IMG/VR virus record: IMGVR_UViG_3300028025_004801
Coordinates: 1-24,796 of that record
Source of the DNA: a virus
Strand: one strand, 5' to 3'
Length of the DNA stretch: 24,796 nucleotides
Position numbers and translations under genes: made by a program. Shown one piece after another: positions 6,423 to 13,685 of the stretch. Numbering within the stretch: the first letter of the stretch is position 1; each line of letters opens with the position of its first letter. A model generated the notes under the pieces. The model was given only the letters and a program-made list of their open reading frames with translations. It made no database searches and was not told the DNA's origin.

Positions 6423-6445
6423 TTTGACACGCCCCCTCGGGCGTG
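6423..6445 (+). promoter_or_regulatory. TTTGACA motif with hairpin over the GTG start
   Basis: TTTGACA (6423-6429) is 13 bases before the GTG at 6443. CACGCCC pairs with GGGCGTG around a 4-base loop, and the start codon is the last part of the right arm. Confidence 0.5.
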
Positions 6446-6718
6446 ACCGACCTCGACAAAATCTCCGGCGTAAAATCCTACCTCCGCCGCACCAAGAACA
6501 CCGCCGAACTCCAGGCACTCGCCGACGCCGCATTTCTCTCCGCGTCCGAGGAAGTCACGATCACATCCATCAGCGGCGACGGCACCGCCTCCAGCGGACA
6601 GGTCAGTTTTCCAAAATGGCTTTTGTTGCAAGCCATCGAAGAAATCCTCTCCGAAGGCCCGAACGGACGCCAACTTTTCAACATCGCTGACCGCTCCCGC
6701 TACGGCACCGCCATTTGA
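6443..6718 (+). CDS. Probable head-tail joining protein (gpW-like position)
   Basis: It has 91 residues from a GTG start. It lies directly before the portal gene, where lambda-like phages keep gpW, the small protein that caps the portal after packaging. The sequence has a helix (KNTAELQALADAAFLSAS), then EEVTITSISGDGTASSGQVSF, which looks like a beta-hairpin, then a helix (PKWLLLQAIEEILSE), the same overall order as gpW. It ends ADRSRYGTAI. The assignment rests on position and topology, since sequence similarity is weak by eye. Its stop codon is the TGA inside the next TTTGACA motif. Confidence 0.5.
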   Translation: MTDLDKISGVKSYLRRTKNTAELQALADAAFLSASEEVTITSISGDGTASSGQVSFPKWLLLQAIEEILSEGPNGRQLFNIADRSRYGTAI

Positions 6719-6740
6719 CACGCGCCCTCGGGCGTGTCCG
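6714..6740 (+). promoter_or_regulatory. TTTGACA motif with perfect hairpin over the portal start
   Basis: TTTGACA (6714-6720) is 13 bases before the GTG at 6734. GACACGC (6717-6723) pairs perfectly with GCGTGTC (6732-6738), so the start codon sits in the right arm. The stop of the preceding gene is the TGA at 6716-6718. Confidence 0.5.
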
Positions 6741-8221
6741 CGAAATCAAAAAAATCAAGTTGGGGTGGACCCCGCCCCGGAGCAGGCCGCCCCCGCAAGC
6801 TCGACGCTAAAGCCGCCGCCTTCGAAGCCGCCCAGCCCTCTCTAAATCGTGGCCTCATCTGGGTTCCGACGACCGACCCGAAGCGCGAACTCACGGCACA
6901 CAGCCGCCTTGAAATCCTAAAAGTCTCGCGCTGGCTCTACAACAACGCGCCACAAGCCACCTACATTGTCGAACACCTCGCCCAGCGCGCCATCGGCACC
7001 GGCATCGTCGTTCAGCCCAAAACCTCGAACACCGAGTGGAACAAGAAGGTCGATCAGTATTTCGAGGATCGCAACTGCGCCGAAGCCTGGGCATTCGACG
7101 CCGGCGCACAGGTAAATTTTTATACCGCGCAAAGTCTCATCCTTCGCCAGGTCGCTATCGACGGCGACTTCTTCGCGCAATTCCTCCAGACCAAAGAAGG
7201 CGCGGCCCGCGTCCGTTTCCTCGGCGGCGAGTCCATCGGCGGTGCCGGATCATTCGCCACCGATTCGCACGACGGCGTGATTCTCGACCGCTATGGCGCG
7301 CCCGTAGCCTACACGCTGAACAGTGAAGACGGCCTCCGCGTTCCCGCCGAAGACATCCTCCACTTCCGCCATATCCGCCGCCAAGGCCAGCCCCGTGGCG
7401 TCTCGTGGTTTCACTCCGCCGCCGCCAACCTTCGCGACATCAGCGAAATTAACGGATTTGTTAAGGGCGCGTATAAGGCCGGCGCTCAGATCGGCTACAT
7501 GGTGACATCCACTGAAGTCGCCAAGATCGGCTTGGGCGCTGGCATGAAGACGACCAGCAACGAAGTCGGCGACCTCACGACCAGCGACCTCCCGAACGGC
7601 ATCCTCCTCCCGCGCCTCAAGCCAGGCGAAAAGCTCGAAGCCTTCAAAAACGACATTCCCGGCCAGACCTACGAAGCCGTCATGCGCGCCCTCCGCTCGG
7701 ATGTCGCGTTCGCCATCGGCCTGCCACCCGAAGCCATGATGGTCAATGTCGGCCTCGCTGGCACCGAGCAACGCGCCGTTTTGGAAGTCACCCAAAACTT
7801 CCTCGAGCGCCTGCAACAGCAGGTCATCGATCAGTTTTGCAGGCCGTTTTACAAGTATTGGCTCTGGCATGAAATGCAGGCCGGTCGCCTCGAATACCCC
7901 GGCGATGATTGGTGGCGGCACGAATGGCTCGCCCCGCGCAAGATCACCGTGGACTCAGGCCGCGACGCCCGCGCCTACAGCGAGCAACTCGACAAAGGCC
8001 ACCTCAGCCCGACCCGCTACTACAACATGCTCGGCCTCCGCGCCACCGAGGAAGAGGACGATGTCATCGACACCTACCTCCGCCGCAAAGCCAAGTGCGA
8101 CGCCCTCGGCCTCGATGTTTCGCAGGTCTTTCCAAATTCCCTCCGCAACGGCATCGCCGCCCAACAACCCGCCGAGCCGGATGACGACGAGCAACCATCT
8201 CAACCACCCGCACAACCATGA
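6734..8221 (+). CDS. Portal protein (lambda gpB family)
   Basis: It forms the ring at one capsid vertex through which DNA is packed and ejected. It has 495 residues. Family-like segments include WLYNNAPQATYIVEHLAQRAIG (about 57-78), the SLILRQVAIDGDFFAQF region, the DILHFRHIRRQGQPRGVSW segment and the C-terminal GTEQRAVLEVTQNFLERLQQQVIDQFCRPF helix region. An unusual basic N-terminus, GGPRPGAGRPRK, resembles the motif in the small protein at 5858-6037. The C-terminal tail is Pro/Asp/Gln-rich. The GTG start is fixed by the conserved spacing after TTTGACA. Its end overlaps the protease start by ATGA. Confidence 0.93.
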   Translation: MSAKSKKSSWGGPRPGAGRPRKLDAKAAAFEAAQPSLNRGLIWVPTTDPKRELTAHSRLEILKVSRWLYNNAPQATYIVEHLAQRAIGTGIVVQPKTSNTEWNKKVDQYFEDRNCAEAWAFDAGAQVNFYTAQSLILRQVAIDGDFFAQFLQTKEGAARVRFLGGESIGGAGSFATDSHDGVILDRYGAPVAYTLNSEDGLRVPAEDILHFRHIRRQGQPRGVSWFHSAAANLRDISEINGFVKGAYKAGAQIGYMVTSTEVAKIGLGAGMKTTSNEVGDLTTSDLPNGILLPRLKPGEKLEAFKNDIPGQTYEAVMRALRSDVAFAIGLPPEAMMVNVGLAGTEQRAVLEVTQNFLERLQQQVIDQFCRPFYKYWLWHEMQAGRLEYPGDDWWRHEWLAPRKITVDSGRDARAYSEQLDKGHLSPTRYYNMLGLRATEEEDDVIDTYLRRKAKCDALGLDVSQVFPNSLRNGIAAQQPAEPDDDEQPSQPPAQP

Positions 8222-9327
8222 CCACACCCACCCCGAAATTCTATGCATTGGAAAAATCCGACAACGGCGAAGCAACGATCCATCTCTATGATGAGGTCGG
8301 TGCTTTCGGCTCAGGCTCAAAAGAATTCCTCGCCGACCTCGGCAAGCTCGAAGGCCAACACATCCATCTCCGGATTAACTCCCCTGGCGGAAGTGTTGTC
8401 GAAGGCACGGCAATCTACAACGCCCTTCGCCGCCACAAAGGAGGCCTGACCGTCCACATCGACGCGCTCGCCGCCTCGATGGCTTCGGTCATCGCCATGG
8501 CAGGCGCTCCCGTCTACATCGCCGACAACGCCCTCATGATGATCCACAACCCGTGGACCGTCAGCATGGGAGACAGCGACCAGCTCCGCCGCGAAGCCGC
8601 GCTCCTCGACAAACTCAAAGACTCCCTCCGCAACGCCTATGTGCGGAAAACAGGCATGGAGGCCGACCGCATCGCCGAGATGATGGACGAAGAAACCTGG
8701 CTTGACGCCGTCGAAGCCGTCGCCCTCGGATTCGCCGACGCGATCGAGGAAGGCGTCGCCGCCGCAGCCACCGCAACCCCCGCCCAACTCCGCGCCCGAT
8801 TTGACAAGTTCGCGCAGGGCATGACCCAGCAGCCCGAAACCCAAGAGCCCACCGCTCCCGAAGTCCTCGACACCGTCGTCAGCGAATCCGCTCCCGAAGT
8901 TATCGAAACTCCCGCCTCCGAAATCGTCGAAGAGGTCGCCGTTCCTGCCGATTCTGTCGAGCCAACACCCGAGCCAGAGCAACCCGCTCCCGCCGAACCA
9001 CAAGCTCGCGCCACCGCAGCCGACGCGATCCTCGCCAAATACAACGAAGTGATCGCCCGCGCCGAATCCGCCGAAGCTCACGCCAAAGCCGTTGAGTCCA
9101 AACTCGAACTCGTAAAAAGCGAACTCGCCACCAAGTGCGAAGACCTCGACCGCCTCGAGCGTTCCCTCGGCCTCTCGCCCGCCCGCGTCGTCCCCGCCGT
9201 CGACCAAGTGCAAGACTCCGGCTCGATTTACGACCAATGGAAAAGCGCCAGCGGAGCCGACAAAACCCGAATCTTCCGCGCCAACCGCAAAGCCCTCGAA
9301 GCCCACTCGAGACTGCACGGCGTTTGA
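8218..9327 (+). CDS. ClpP-type prohead protease with scaffold-like C-terminus
   Basis: This serine protease should mature the prohead. Residues 1-180 are ClpP/S14-like: INSPGGSV (53-60), catalytic Ser87 in LAASMAS, and His110 in MMIHNPW. From about 200 to 275 it is a Pro/Glu/Ala-rich linker, and from about 280 to 335 a coiled coil (AEAHAKAVESKLELVKSEL), as expected of an internal scaffold. It ends in SIYDQWKSASGADKTRIF and a basic helix. It has 369 residues, and no separate scaffold gene lies between it and the capsid gene, so fusion of protease and scaffold is likely, as in lambda C/Nu3. Its TGA lies inside the next TTTGACA motif. Confidence 0.9.
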   Translation: MTTPTPKFYALEKSDNGEATIHLYDEVGAFGSGSKEFLADLGKLEGQHIHLRINSPGGSVVEGTAIYNALRRHKGGLTVHIDALAASMASVIAMAGAPVYIADNALMMIHNPWTVSMGDSDQLRREAALLDKLKDSLRNAYVRKTGMEADRIAEMMDEETWLDAVEAVALGFADAIEEGVAAAATATPAQLRARFDKFAQGMTQQPETQEPTAPEVLDTVVSESAPEVIETPASEIVEEVAVPADSVEPTPEPEQPAPAEPQARATAADAILAKYNEVIARAESAEAHAKAVESKLELVKSELATKCEDLDRLERSLGLSPARVVPAVDQVQDSGSIYDQWKSASGADKTRIFRANRKALEAHSRLHGV

Positions 9328-9377
9328 CACCCCACCAATCCACGAAACCCAACCTCACCTAACCACCACCCACTAAT
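9323..9377 (+). promoter_or_regulatory. TTTGACAC + CGAAACCC bipartite element and A/C-rich capsid leader
   Basis: TTTGACAC (9323-9330), 12 bases, then CGAAACCC (9343-9350), then an A/C/T leader with only one G between 9331 and the ATG at 9378. There is no Shine-Dalgarno and no -10 box at 17 bases. The same pattern precedes the tail tube and the coiled-coil fibre. Confidence 0.55.
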
Positions 9378-10283
9378 ATGGCCACTACCATCAGCTCCGA
9401 ACTCAAACTGAATGTCGTTCTCGACAGCGCCCTCATCGCGCTCCGCGAGGCACTTCTCCCGATCAACTCCTTCTCGACCGTGTTCAACTCGGTCCCACTG
9501 CAAGGCACCGACAAAATCTCGGTTCCGTTTTTCCCTCTCGCCACTGACGCGACGAGCGACTTCAACGGCACCTACGCTTTCGGCGACACGAACGCGATCA
9601 ACAGCCGCGAGATCACGGTCAACAAGCGCAAGTATCAAGCGCTGTCCTTCACCTCGAGCGAACTCGCCCGCCAGCCTTATTTCAACCCCGAGCAGCTCGG
9701 ATTCTTGAAAGGCCGCAAACTCGCCGAGGACATCCTCCGCGACATCCTCTCGATCGTCACCCTCGCCAACTACGGCGCGGCGATCCACACCGGCGCGGCC
9801 TCCGCGTTCGACAGCGAGGACATGGTCAACATCAAAACCGCGCTCGACCAAGCCAAATGGAGCAAGTCCAGCCGCGTGATGATCCTCGACAACTCCTACG
9901 AGGGCGCACTCCTCAAGGACGCCGGCATCAAAAACGCCGCCGCAGTCGGCAGCGCCACCGCGATCCAAAACGGCCGCCTGCCACAGATCGCTGGCTTCGA
10001 TGTCATCGGCACCAACCTCATCCCCGGCAACAGCCAGAACCTCGTCGGCATGGTCGCACTCCCCGAGTCGATCTTGGTCGCCTTCTCGCCCATCCAGCCA
10101 TCCCCTGGCGTGTTGAACCACCTCACCAGCTACGAGACCGCCGTCGATCCAGAGACCGGCCTCACCATCGAATACCGCGCATGGGCCGACCCTGACACCG
10201 ACACCGAAAAACAAGTTCTCGAGGTCAACTACGGCTACGCCCTCGGCCACGCCGCCGCCCTCAAGCGCATCGTCTCGGCTTAA
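9378..10283 (+). CDS. Major capsid protein (HK97-fold type)
   Basis: This is the main shell protein, with 301 residues. It follows the protease and begins with a helical N-arm (ELKLNVVLDSALIALREALLPINSFST), then the spine- and P-domain-like segments (KISVPFFPLATDATSDF, NAINSREITVNKRKYQALSFTSSEL) and a C-terminal half with HTGAASAFDSEDMVNIKTALDQAKW, RVMILDNSYEGALLKDAGIK and the LPQIAGFDVIGTNLIPG segment, typical of phage capsid families. There is no obvious long cleaved pro-peptide. The codon use is strongly GC-biased like the head genes around it. The leader and the downstream terminator suggest a high-expression unit. Confidence 0.9.
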   Translation: MATTISSELKLNVVLDSALIALREALLPINSFSTVFNSVPLQGTDKISVPFFPLATDATSDFNGTYAFGDTNAINSREITVNKRKYQALSFTSSELARQPYFNPEQLGFLKGRKLAEDILRDILSIVTLANYGAAIHTGAASAFDSEDMVNIKTALDQAKWSKSSRVMILDNSYEGALLKDAGIKNAAAVGSATAIQNGRLPQIAGFDVIGTNLIPGNSQNLVGMVALPESILVAFSPIQPSPGVLNHLTSYETAVDPETGLTIEYRAWADPDTDTEKQVLEVNYGYALGHAAALKRIVSA

Positions 10284-10288
10284 TCCTG

Positions 10289-10528
10289 ATGCGCCTAGCA
10301 ATCACGCTCACTCGCACCGGCAACACTTGGAAGGTCGAAAGCCTTCCGAGTGTCCCGCTCGGCGAGCAGCTCGCCGCCTTCAAAGCCAAGCAAGTGGCCG
10401 GCGAGTTGACCGCAGACGAGACGCTTGTCGTCTCCCTCGGCGACACGCTCAAGCGCCACATCTGCAAAGCCAAGCCAGCTCCCGCCGTTGAGGTGGAAGC
10501 CGAAGAGTCGCCAAAGAAAAAGAAGTAA
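10289..10528 (+). CDS. Small head-associated hypothetical protein
   Basis: It has 79 residues starting five bases after the capsid stop. The N-terminus (MRLAITLTRTGNTWKVESLP) looks like beta-strands, the middle is helical (LGEQLAAFKAKQVAGEL), and the C-terminus is Glu/Lys-rich ending in a basic run of KKKK. It is cotranscribed with the capsid and closed by the terminator at 10565-10606, so a role in head decoration or completion is possible. No family was recognised. Confidence 0.6.
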   Translation: MRLAITLTRTGNTWKVESLPSVPLGEQLAAFKAKQVAGELTADETLVVSLGDTLKRHICKAKPAPAVEVEAEESPKKKK

Positions 10529-10564
10529 TTCCCGCAAAGCGCCCGCACCGCGCTCCTCGCCCGC

Positions 10565-10606
10565 AAAAGCCCTCGCCGTTCTCACTCCGGCGGGGGCTTT
10601 TCTTTT
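10565..10606 (+). terminator. Strong rho-independent terminator after the capsid unit
   Basis: AAAAGCCCTCGCC (10565-10577) pairs with GGCGGGGGCTTTT (10589-10601), 13 positions with one G-T pair, and runs into CTTTT. It follows the capsid and the small protein gene and lies directly before the next TTTGACA. Partial termination here would make capsid mRNA more abundant than that of the completion genes. Confidence 0.85.
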
Positions 10607-10630
10607 GACACGGCCCCAGTGTCGTGTCGC
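10604..10630 (+). promoter_or_regulatory. TTTGACA motif and hairpin before the head-completion gene
   Basis: TTTGACA (10604-10610) is 13 bases before the GTG at 10624. GACAC can pair with either of two GTGTC copies, one of which contains the start codon. It overlaps the terminator tail. Confidence 0.45.
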
Positions 10631-10944
10631 CCGCATCCCGCAACGCCCTCGCTCTCCGCTCTGCGCAACTGCGCCAAAGCGCCCACGGCACCGCGGTCAA
10701 GTTTCGCCAGGCTGAGATCGTCGTCTGCCTCGCTCCCGTCTCCATCGGCCTCGATCTCGAAACCGGCGGACTCCGGCAAGGCGGCGAGTTCTCGATCCGC
10801 TTTCTAGCCGCTGATCTGCAAAGCCCACCCCGCCGAGGCGAAGCCGTCACCTTCAGCGCCAAGACCTACTTCATCAGCCAAGTCAGCGAGACCCACGCCC
10901 CCGGCGAATACCTCGCCACCATGTCTCCAGGAGGTGCCGCGTGA
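10624..10944 (+). CDS. Probable head-tail attachment protein (gpFII-like position)
   Basis: It has 106 residues from a GTG start. In lambda-like phages the gene after the capsid group encodes gpFII, the adaptor that joins head and tail. The C-terminal part (PPRRGEAVTFSAKTYFISQVSETHAPGEYLATM) has the arrangement expected of such adaptors, with an R-x-G-D/E-x-V stretch, a K-T-Y strand and a closing strand. The first 35 residues are helix-rich (ALALRSAQLRQSAHG). The assignment is by position and pattern. The stop overlaps the next start (GTGA). Confidence 0.55.
   Translation: MSPASRNALALRSAQLRQSAHGTAVKFRQAEIVVCLAPVSIGLDLETGGLRQGGEFSIRFLAADLQSPPRRGEAVTFSAKTYFISQVSETHAPGEYLATMSPGGAA
10929..10935 (+). 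promoter_or_regulatory. Shine-Dalgarno AGGAGGT of the tail-completion gene
   Basis: A full AGGAGGT lies 5 bases before the GTG at 10941. It is one of the very few real Shine-Dalgarno sites in the window and fixes that start. Confidence 0.7.
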
Positions 10945-11348
10945 ACCTCCCCGTCGAAACCTCCCTCGCCGCATGGCTCCGCAGCCAGCCCGCCTTTGAC
11001 GGCATCCCGGTCCACACCGGCCAGAGCGCCGAGACGATCCCGCAGGACCAGAGCGTTCTCCTCGCCGGCTGCGAATCTACCGAAGCCGTCGCCCGTGGTT
11101 TCTACAAAGCCACCGCCTCGATCGTCCTCGTCACCCCCTCCGTCATCGAAGGCTCCCTCGAAGCGCACGCCGCGCTCGCCGAATCCCTCCGCTCCTCCCT
11201 GCTTTCCGCCACCGATCTCTCCGACGCCTTCGCGCCCGCGCTCACCCTCGCCGGAGCCGACCTCCGCTCGGTCGATGACACGCAATCCGATGGCCGGTGG
11301 GTCACTACCGCCGCTCTGACCCTGGCCTTCACCGCGTCCGGCATTTGA
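10941..11348 (+). CDS. Probable tail terminator/completion protein (gpU-like position)
   Basis: It has 135 residues from a GTG start set by AGGAGGT and by the GTGA overlap. The order head adaptor, this gene, tail tube matches lambda-type phages, where gpU-like proteins cap the tail. It begins MNLPVETSLAAWLRSQPAF, then GIPVHTGQSAETIPQDQSVLLAGC and later beta-rich segments such as ASIVLVTPSVIEGS and RWVTTAALTLAFTASGI, consistent with the alpha/beta fold of tail terminator proteins. The evidence is mainly positional. Its TGA lies inside the next TTTGACA motif. Confidence 0.6.
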   Translation: MNLPVETSLAAWLRSQPAFDGIPVHTGQSAETIPQDQSVLLAGCESTEAVARGFYKATASIVLVTPSVIEGSLEAHAALAESLRSSLLSATDLSDAFAPALTLAGADLRSVDDTQSDGRWVTTAALTLAFTASGI

Positions 11349-11397
11349 CACGCGACTCCCTTCCGAAACCCGCAACCAACCCAACTCCACCACCACC
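11344..11397 (+). promoter_or_regulatory. TTTGACAC + CGAAACCC element and A/C-rich tail-tube leader
   Basis: TTTGACAC (11344-11351), exactly 12 bases, then CGAAACCC (11364-11371). The leader ends in CACCACCACC directly before the ATG at 11398, with no Shine-Dalgarno. Confidence 0.55.
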
Positions 11398-11766
11398 ATG
11401 GCCGCAACTCTCTATCGCTCATCCGCAGTATCCACAGCCGAATACGGCACGCCCAATGTCACAGGGCTCATCGTCACTAGCTTCAGCGTCAATGAAACCG
11501 CATCGCTCTCCGAGGTCAAAGATGACCAAGGCTCGATTCTGGCCGTGGCGGTCGCCGAGCCAATCCAAGAAATCTCCATCGAAGGAATGCGCACCGGCAC
11601 CTTCGCCGCTTCGGTCGGCAGCGCGTTGACCATCACGATGCCCGCCTCCGTGGATCTCGGAGCGACGACCATCGTCACCGGCCTCACGAGCAACTTCGCC
11701 GCCGAGCAGTTCGAGACCGTCTCTCTGACCGCCCGCTCTTACCAGACCACGATGACGGCTTCCTAA
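11398..11766 (+). CDS. Major tail tube protein
   Basis: It has 122 residues and is likely the repeated subunit of the non-contractile tail tube. It is rich in Thr, Ser, Val and Ala and looks all-beta: TGLIVTSFSVNETASLSEVKD, GSILAVAVAEPIQEISIEGM, SALTITMPASVDLGATTIVTG. The alternation and the central P-x-x-E-I-S-I-E-G segment are typical of small tube proteins. Its place between the terminator-type protein and the assembly chaperones agrees. The special leader, and a strong hairpin 12 bases downstream, fit a high-expression gene. Confidence 0.7.
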   Translation: MAATLYRSSAVSTAEYGTPNVTGLIVTSFSVNETASLSEVKDDQGSILAVAVAEPIQEISIEGMRTGTFAASVGSALTITMPASVDLGATTIVTGLTSNFAAEQFETVSLTARSYQTTMTAS

Positions 11767-11777
11767 GCCAACCCGCA

Positions 11778-11812
11778 CCCAGCGCCCGGCGCGTGTGATT
11801 CACCGCGCTGGG
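11778..11812 (+). terminator. Hairpin after the tail tube gene
   Basis: CCCAGCGC (11778-11785) pairs perfectly with GCGCTGGG (11805-11812). No T-run follows, so it is either an inefficient terminator, a processing site or an RNA stabiliser. Confidence 0.5.
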
Positions 11813-11825
11813 CTCCCTACGACAA

Positions 11826-12230
11826 ATGACGACAAAACCTCTCGCTGTATTCAGCACCCGCGACCTCAAGCTCGCCACGATCCTGCTAACGCTCGGCTTC
11901 GAACCTGAGAACCCCGCCGCTCCCGCCACGCGCATTCGCCGCGATTCCGGCGACGAGACGACCGTCTTCCACTTCCTCGCCAATCACCCGACCTCCGGCC
12001 AGCAGGCCAACCAGGTCATGGAGTGGTTCCGCGACGCCGACATTTTCCTCGAGAAAAACCCCGAGCATCCCGTCGCCTACATCCTCGCCGCTCTCCGCAA
12101 CCGCGACACCCTCGTCTCGGTCGTCAAAGCCACCCCGCGCCAACTCGTCTTCGAGCGCAACGGGAAAATCGTCTCGATCTCCGAGAACGCCACCGAAGCC
12201 GACAAGAAGCGCTTCGCCAAATTTCTATGA
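11826..12230 (+). CDS. Tail-region protein before the assembly chaperone (DUF5659-like start)
   Basis: It has 134 residues. The first 30 residues (LAVFSTRDLKLATILLTLGFEPEN) have the F-x-T-x-D-L-x-L-A-x-x-L pattern I associate with DUF5659, small phage proteins of unknown role. The centre is helical (NQVMEWFRDADIFLEKNPEHPVAYILAALRNRDTLVSVVK). It overlaps the next gene by ATGA at 12227-12230. Position between tail tube and tape measure suggests a part in tail assembly. Confidence 0.55.
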   Translation: MTTKPLAVFSTRDLKLATILLTLGFEPENPAAPATRIRRDSGDETTVFHFLANHPTSGQQANQVMEWFRDADIFLEKNPEHPVAYILAALRNRDTLVSVVKATPRQLVFERNGKIVSISENATEADKKRFAKFL

Positions 12231-12643
12231 AAAAAAACAACGACAAATCCACCACGAACGAAACCCTCGAAACCGACGACGAAGTCCTGCGCGAGCAGGC
12301 CATGCGCGACGGCACGAAGCGCGTCGGCAAGTTCAAGCTCCGCCCCTGCGTCCCCGGCACCATCTCCATCATCCGCTCAAACCTCCTCGAGAAGCGCGAT
12401 GAGTTTTGGTTCGTCGCCGCCTTCGCATTCGTCCACACCGCGCCGATCGAGGACATCCTCGCCGTGGACAGCGACCCCGAGGAATTCAACCGCGCCGTCC
12501 GCCGCTGGCAGCTCGAGAACATCGCCGACCTCGACGATCAAAACGAACTCTCCAAGCTCGTCTCCGCCGCCTGGGATCGCGTGAACGCCGCCGAGACCAA
12601 GGCCAAGAACCCCTCCACCGGAAGCCCCACCTCGGGGGAGTAG
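12227..12643 (+). CDS. Tail assembly chaperone, G-type
   Basis: It has 138 residues and is expected to keep the tape measure protein soluble while the tail tube assembles. After a polar N-terminus (MKKNNDKSTTNETLETDD), the core is KLRPCVPGTISIIRSNLLEKRDEFWFVAAFAFVHTAPIEDIL, then EEFNRAVRRWQLENIADLDDQNELSKLV, resembling gpG-type proteins. The reading frame ends with GGG GAG TAG (12635-12643), and an overlapping -1 frame continues with a T-type domain. The start overlaps the upstream stop by ATGA. Confidence 0.7.
   Translation: MKKNNDKSTTNETLETDDEVLREQAMRDGTKRVGKFKLRPCVPGTISIIRSNLLEKRDEFWFVAAFAFVHTAPIEDILAVDSDPEEFNRAVRRWQLENIADLDDQNELSKLVSAAWDRVNAAETKAKNPSTGSPTSGE
12634..12640 (+). promoter_or_regulatory. 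Candidate -1 ribosomal frameshift site (GGGGGAG)
   Basis: The zero frame reads TCG GGG GAG TAG. A tRNA on GGG (12635-12637) can slip back to GGG (12634-12636) and continue GGA GTA GCA, avoiding the stop. It is not a perfect heptamer but is close to the lambda G-rich site (GGGAAAG). Confidence 0.55.
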
Positions 12644-12864
12644 CATCCCCCAACTGGCTCGCCTCTTATGTCTACCGATTGGCCAGCATCACCGGTTGGG
12701 GGTTCCAAGCCTGCATGTGGGAAGTCCCCTTTGCTGCCGGGCTCCAAATCCTGGACGCCGATTCATTCAGCCGCGGCGTGCCTCGCCTATATCTGCGCCG
12801 CAACCCGAACGCGGATTTTGACTCCCTCGCCGCAATAGAAAGCGCCTTCGCAAAAATCACATGA
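12637..12864 (+). CDS. T-type extension of the tail assembly chaperone, read by -1 frameshift
   Basis: The frame encodes about 75 residues starting GVASPNWLASYVYRL, with GWGFQACMWEVPFAAGLQILDAD and RGVPRLYLRRN. The W-x-x-P/V-F/L-A-x-x-L-Q pattern is typical of the C-terminal domain of long tail chaperones. Within this domain there is no plausible start: the first ATG is deep in the conserved part, and only weak TTG codons come earlier. A fusion through 12634-12640 would give about 212 residues. As in lambda G/GT, a small fraction of ribosomes would make the long form, which recruits the tape measure protein. The stop overlaps the next start (ATGA). Confidence 0.65.
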   Translation, partial: GVASPNWLASYVYRLASITGWGFQACMWEVPFAAGLQILDADSFSRGVPRLYLRRNPNADFDSLAAIESAFAKIT

Positions 12865-13682
12865 GCTCGGCATCCATAGAAATCGAAAGCACAGGTCTTG
12901 AAGACATGTTTCGCTTCTATGGTGAGGTGAAAGGAAAGTCTCTCCCTGACACGCTTCGCATCCATGCGCGCTTGCTGTGCGTGGAACTCGCTCGCCGGAC
13001 TCAGCCCTTTGGCACTGACGACAAAGTCGGCAAAGCGGCAGTTGCCAGAGACCTCTTGGGTGGCAAAAAGAGATATGGTCTCTTTGCGCCCATCACGGAC
13101 TTTCTAGCTGAGAACTCCGAGCCCTACGGCTCTGGCAACATTCGGCTTTTTGTAAAAAAAGACGGCACGGTTTACGGCACCGATAAAGCGCACTTCCGCC
13201 AATTTGCCACCCTCGGATCGATGCGGGCCATCCACAAAAAAGCCTATCAAAACGGCAGGATGTCATCAGCCGGGTCAGGCACCCGAGACATCGGAAGGTG
13301 GAAATTCATCGATAAGTATTTCGTCCCTGCCAGCACGCTCAATGAGTATGTCGCACTTCAGCAAGCCAAGGTGGGCCTTGCAAAATCCGGCTGGGCGGCC
13401 TGTGCCAAGAAGATCAAAAAGACAACAAGCGGAAGTGCCACACGCGGCATCCCTCGCTGGGTCACGCGTCAGCTCGGCGATTACGATTTCGGCATCGTCG
13501 AAGACAACGCGGACGACCTCAAGAACCCGCGAATCAAGCTCACCAACACAATCAAATATGCCGACAAGGCATGCCGTGAGTCTGAGCGCGATGTCGCCGT
13601 GGTTACCGTCGTTCAGAAAATGATCAAACAACTTGGCAACATGCTCCGCTACGAGCGCAAACAACTTCAGAAAGCTGCCTGA
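12861..13682 (+). CDS. Unknown tail-region protein between chaperone and tape measure
   Basis: It has 273 residues. No motif of a known enzyme is visible. It contains a segment LLCVELARRTQPFGTDDKVGKAAVARDLLG, then AHFRQFATLGSMRAIHKKAYQNGRM, and a basic C-terminal helix (MIKQLGNMLRYERKQLQKAA). Lambda has no gene here, so this is an extra gene in the tail module; some other siphophages carry a tail completion or minor tail protein at this position. The base composition is a little less GC-rich than the neighbours, consistent with later acquisition. It starts in an ATGA overlap and ends three bases before the tape measure gene. Confidence 0.6.
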   Translation: MSSASIEIESTGLEDMFRFYGEVKGKSLPDTLRIHARLLCVELARRTQPFGTDDKVGKAAVARDLLGGKKRYGLFAPITDFLAENSEPYGSGNIRLFVKKDGTVYGTDKAHFRQFATLGSMRAIHKKAYQNGRMSSAGSGTRDIGRWKFIDKYFVPASTLNEYVALQQAKVGLAKSGWAACAKKIKKTTSGSATRGIPRWVTRQLGDYDFGIVEDNADDLKNPRIKLTNTIKYADKACRESERDVAVVTVVQKMIKQLGNMLRYERKQLQKAA

Positions 13683-13685
13683 CCT

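Noticed and set aside
8800-8806. TTTGACA inside the protease gene
   Set aside because: It is in frame within FDK codons and far from any junction, so it is a chance match.
9323-9352. TTGACA as a standard sigma-70 -35 box for the capsid gene
   Set aside because: No TATAAT-like box is found 16-18 bases downstream here or at the other motif sites, and in the short-spacing class the start codon lies too close.
8317-10301. Long open frames on the minus strand opposite the protease and capsid genes (337 and 357 codons)
   Set aside because: They mirror GC-rich codons of well-supported plus-strand genes, have Gly/Val/Arg-rich unlikely proteins and no start context.
12227-12240. A-run at the chaperone start as a frameshift site
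   Set aside because: The upstream frame ends in TGA before the A-run, so slippage there cannot join the two genes; the run is simply the second and third codons.
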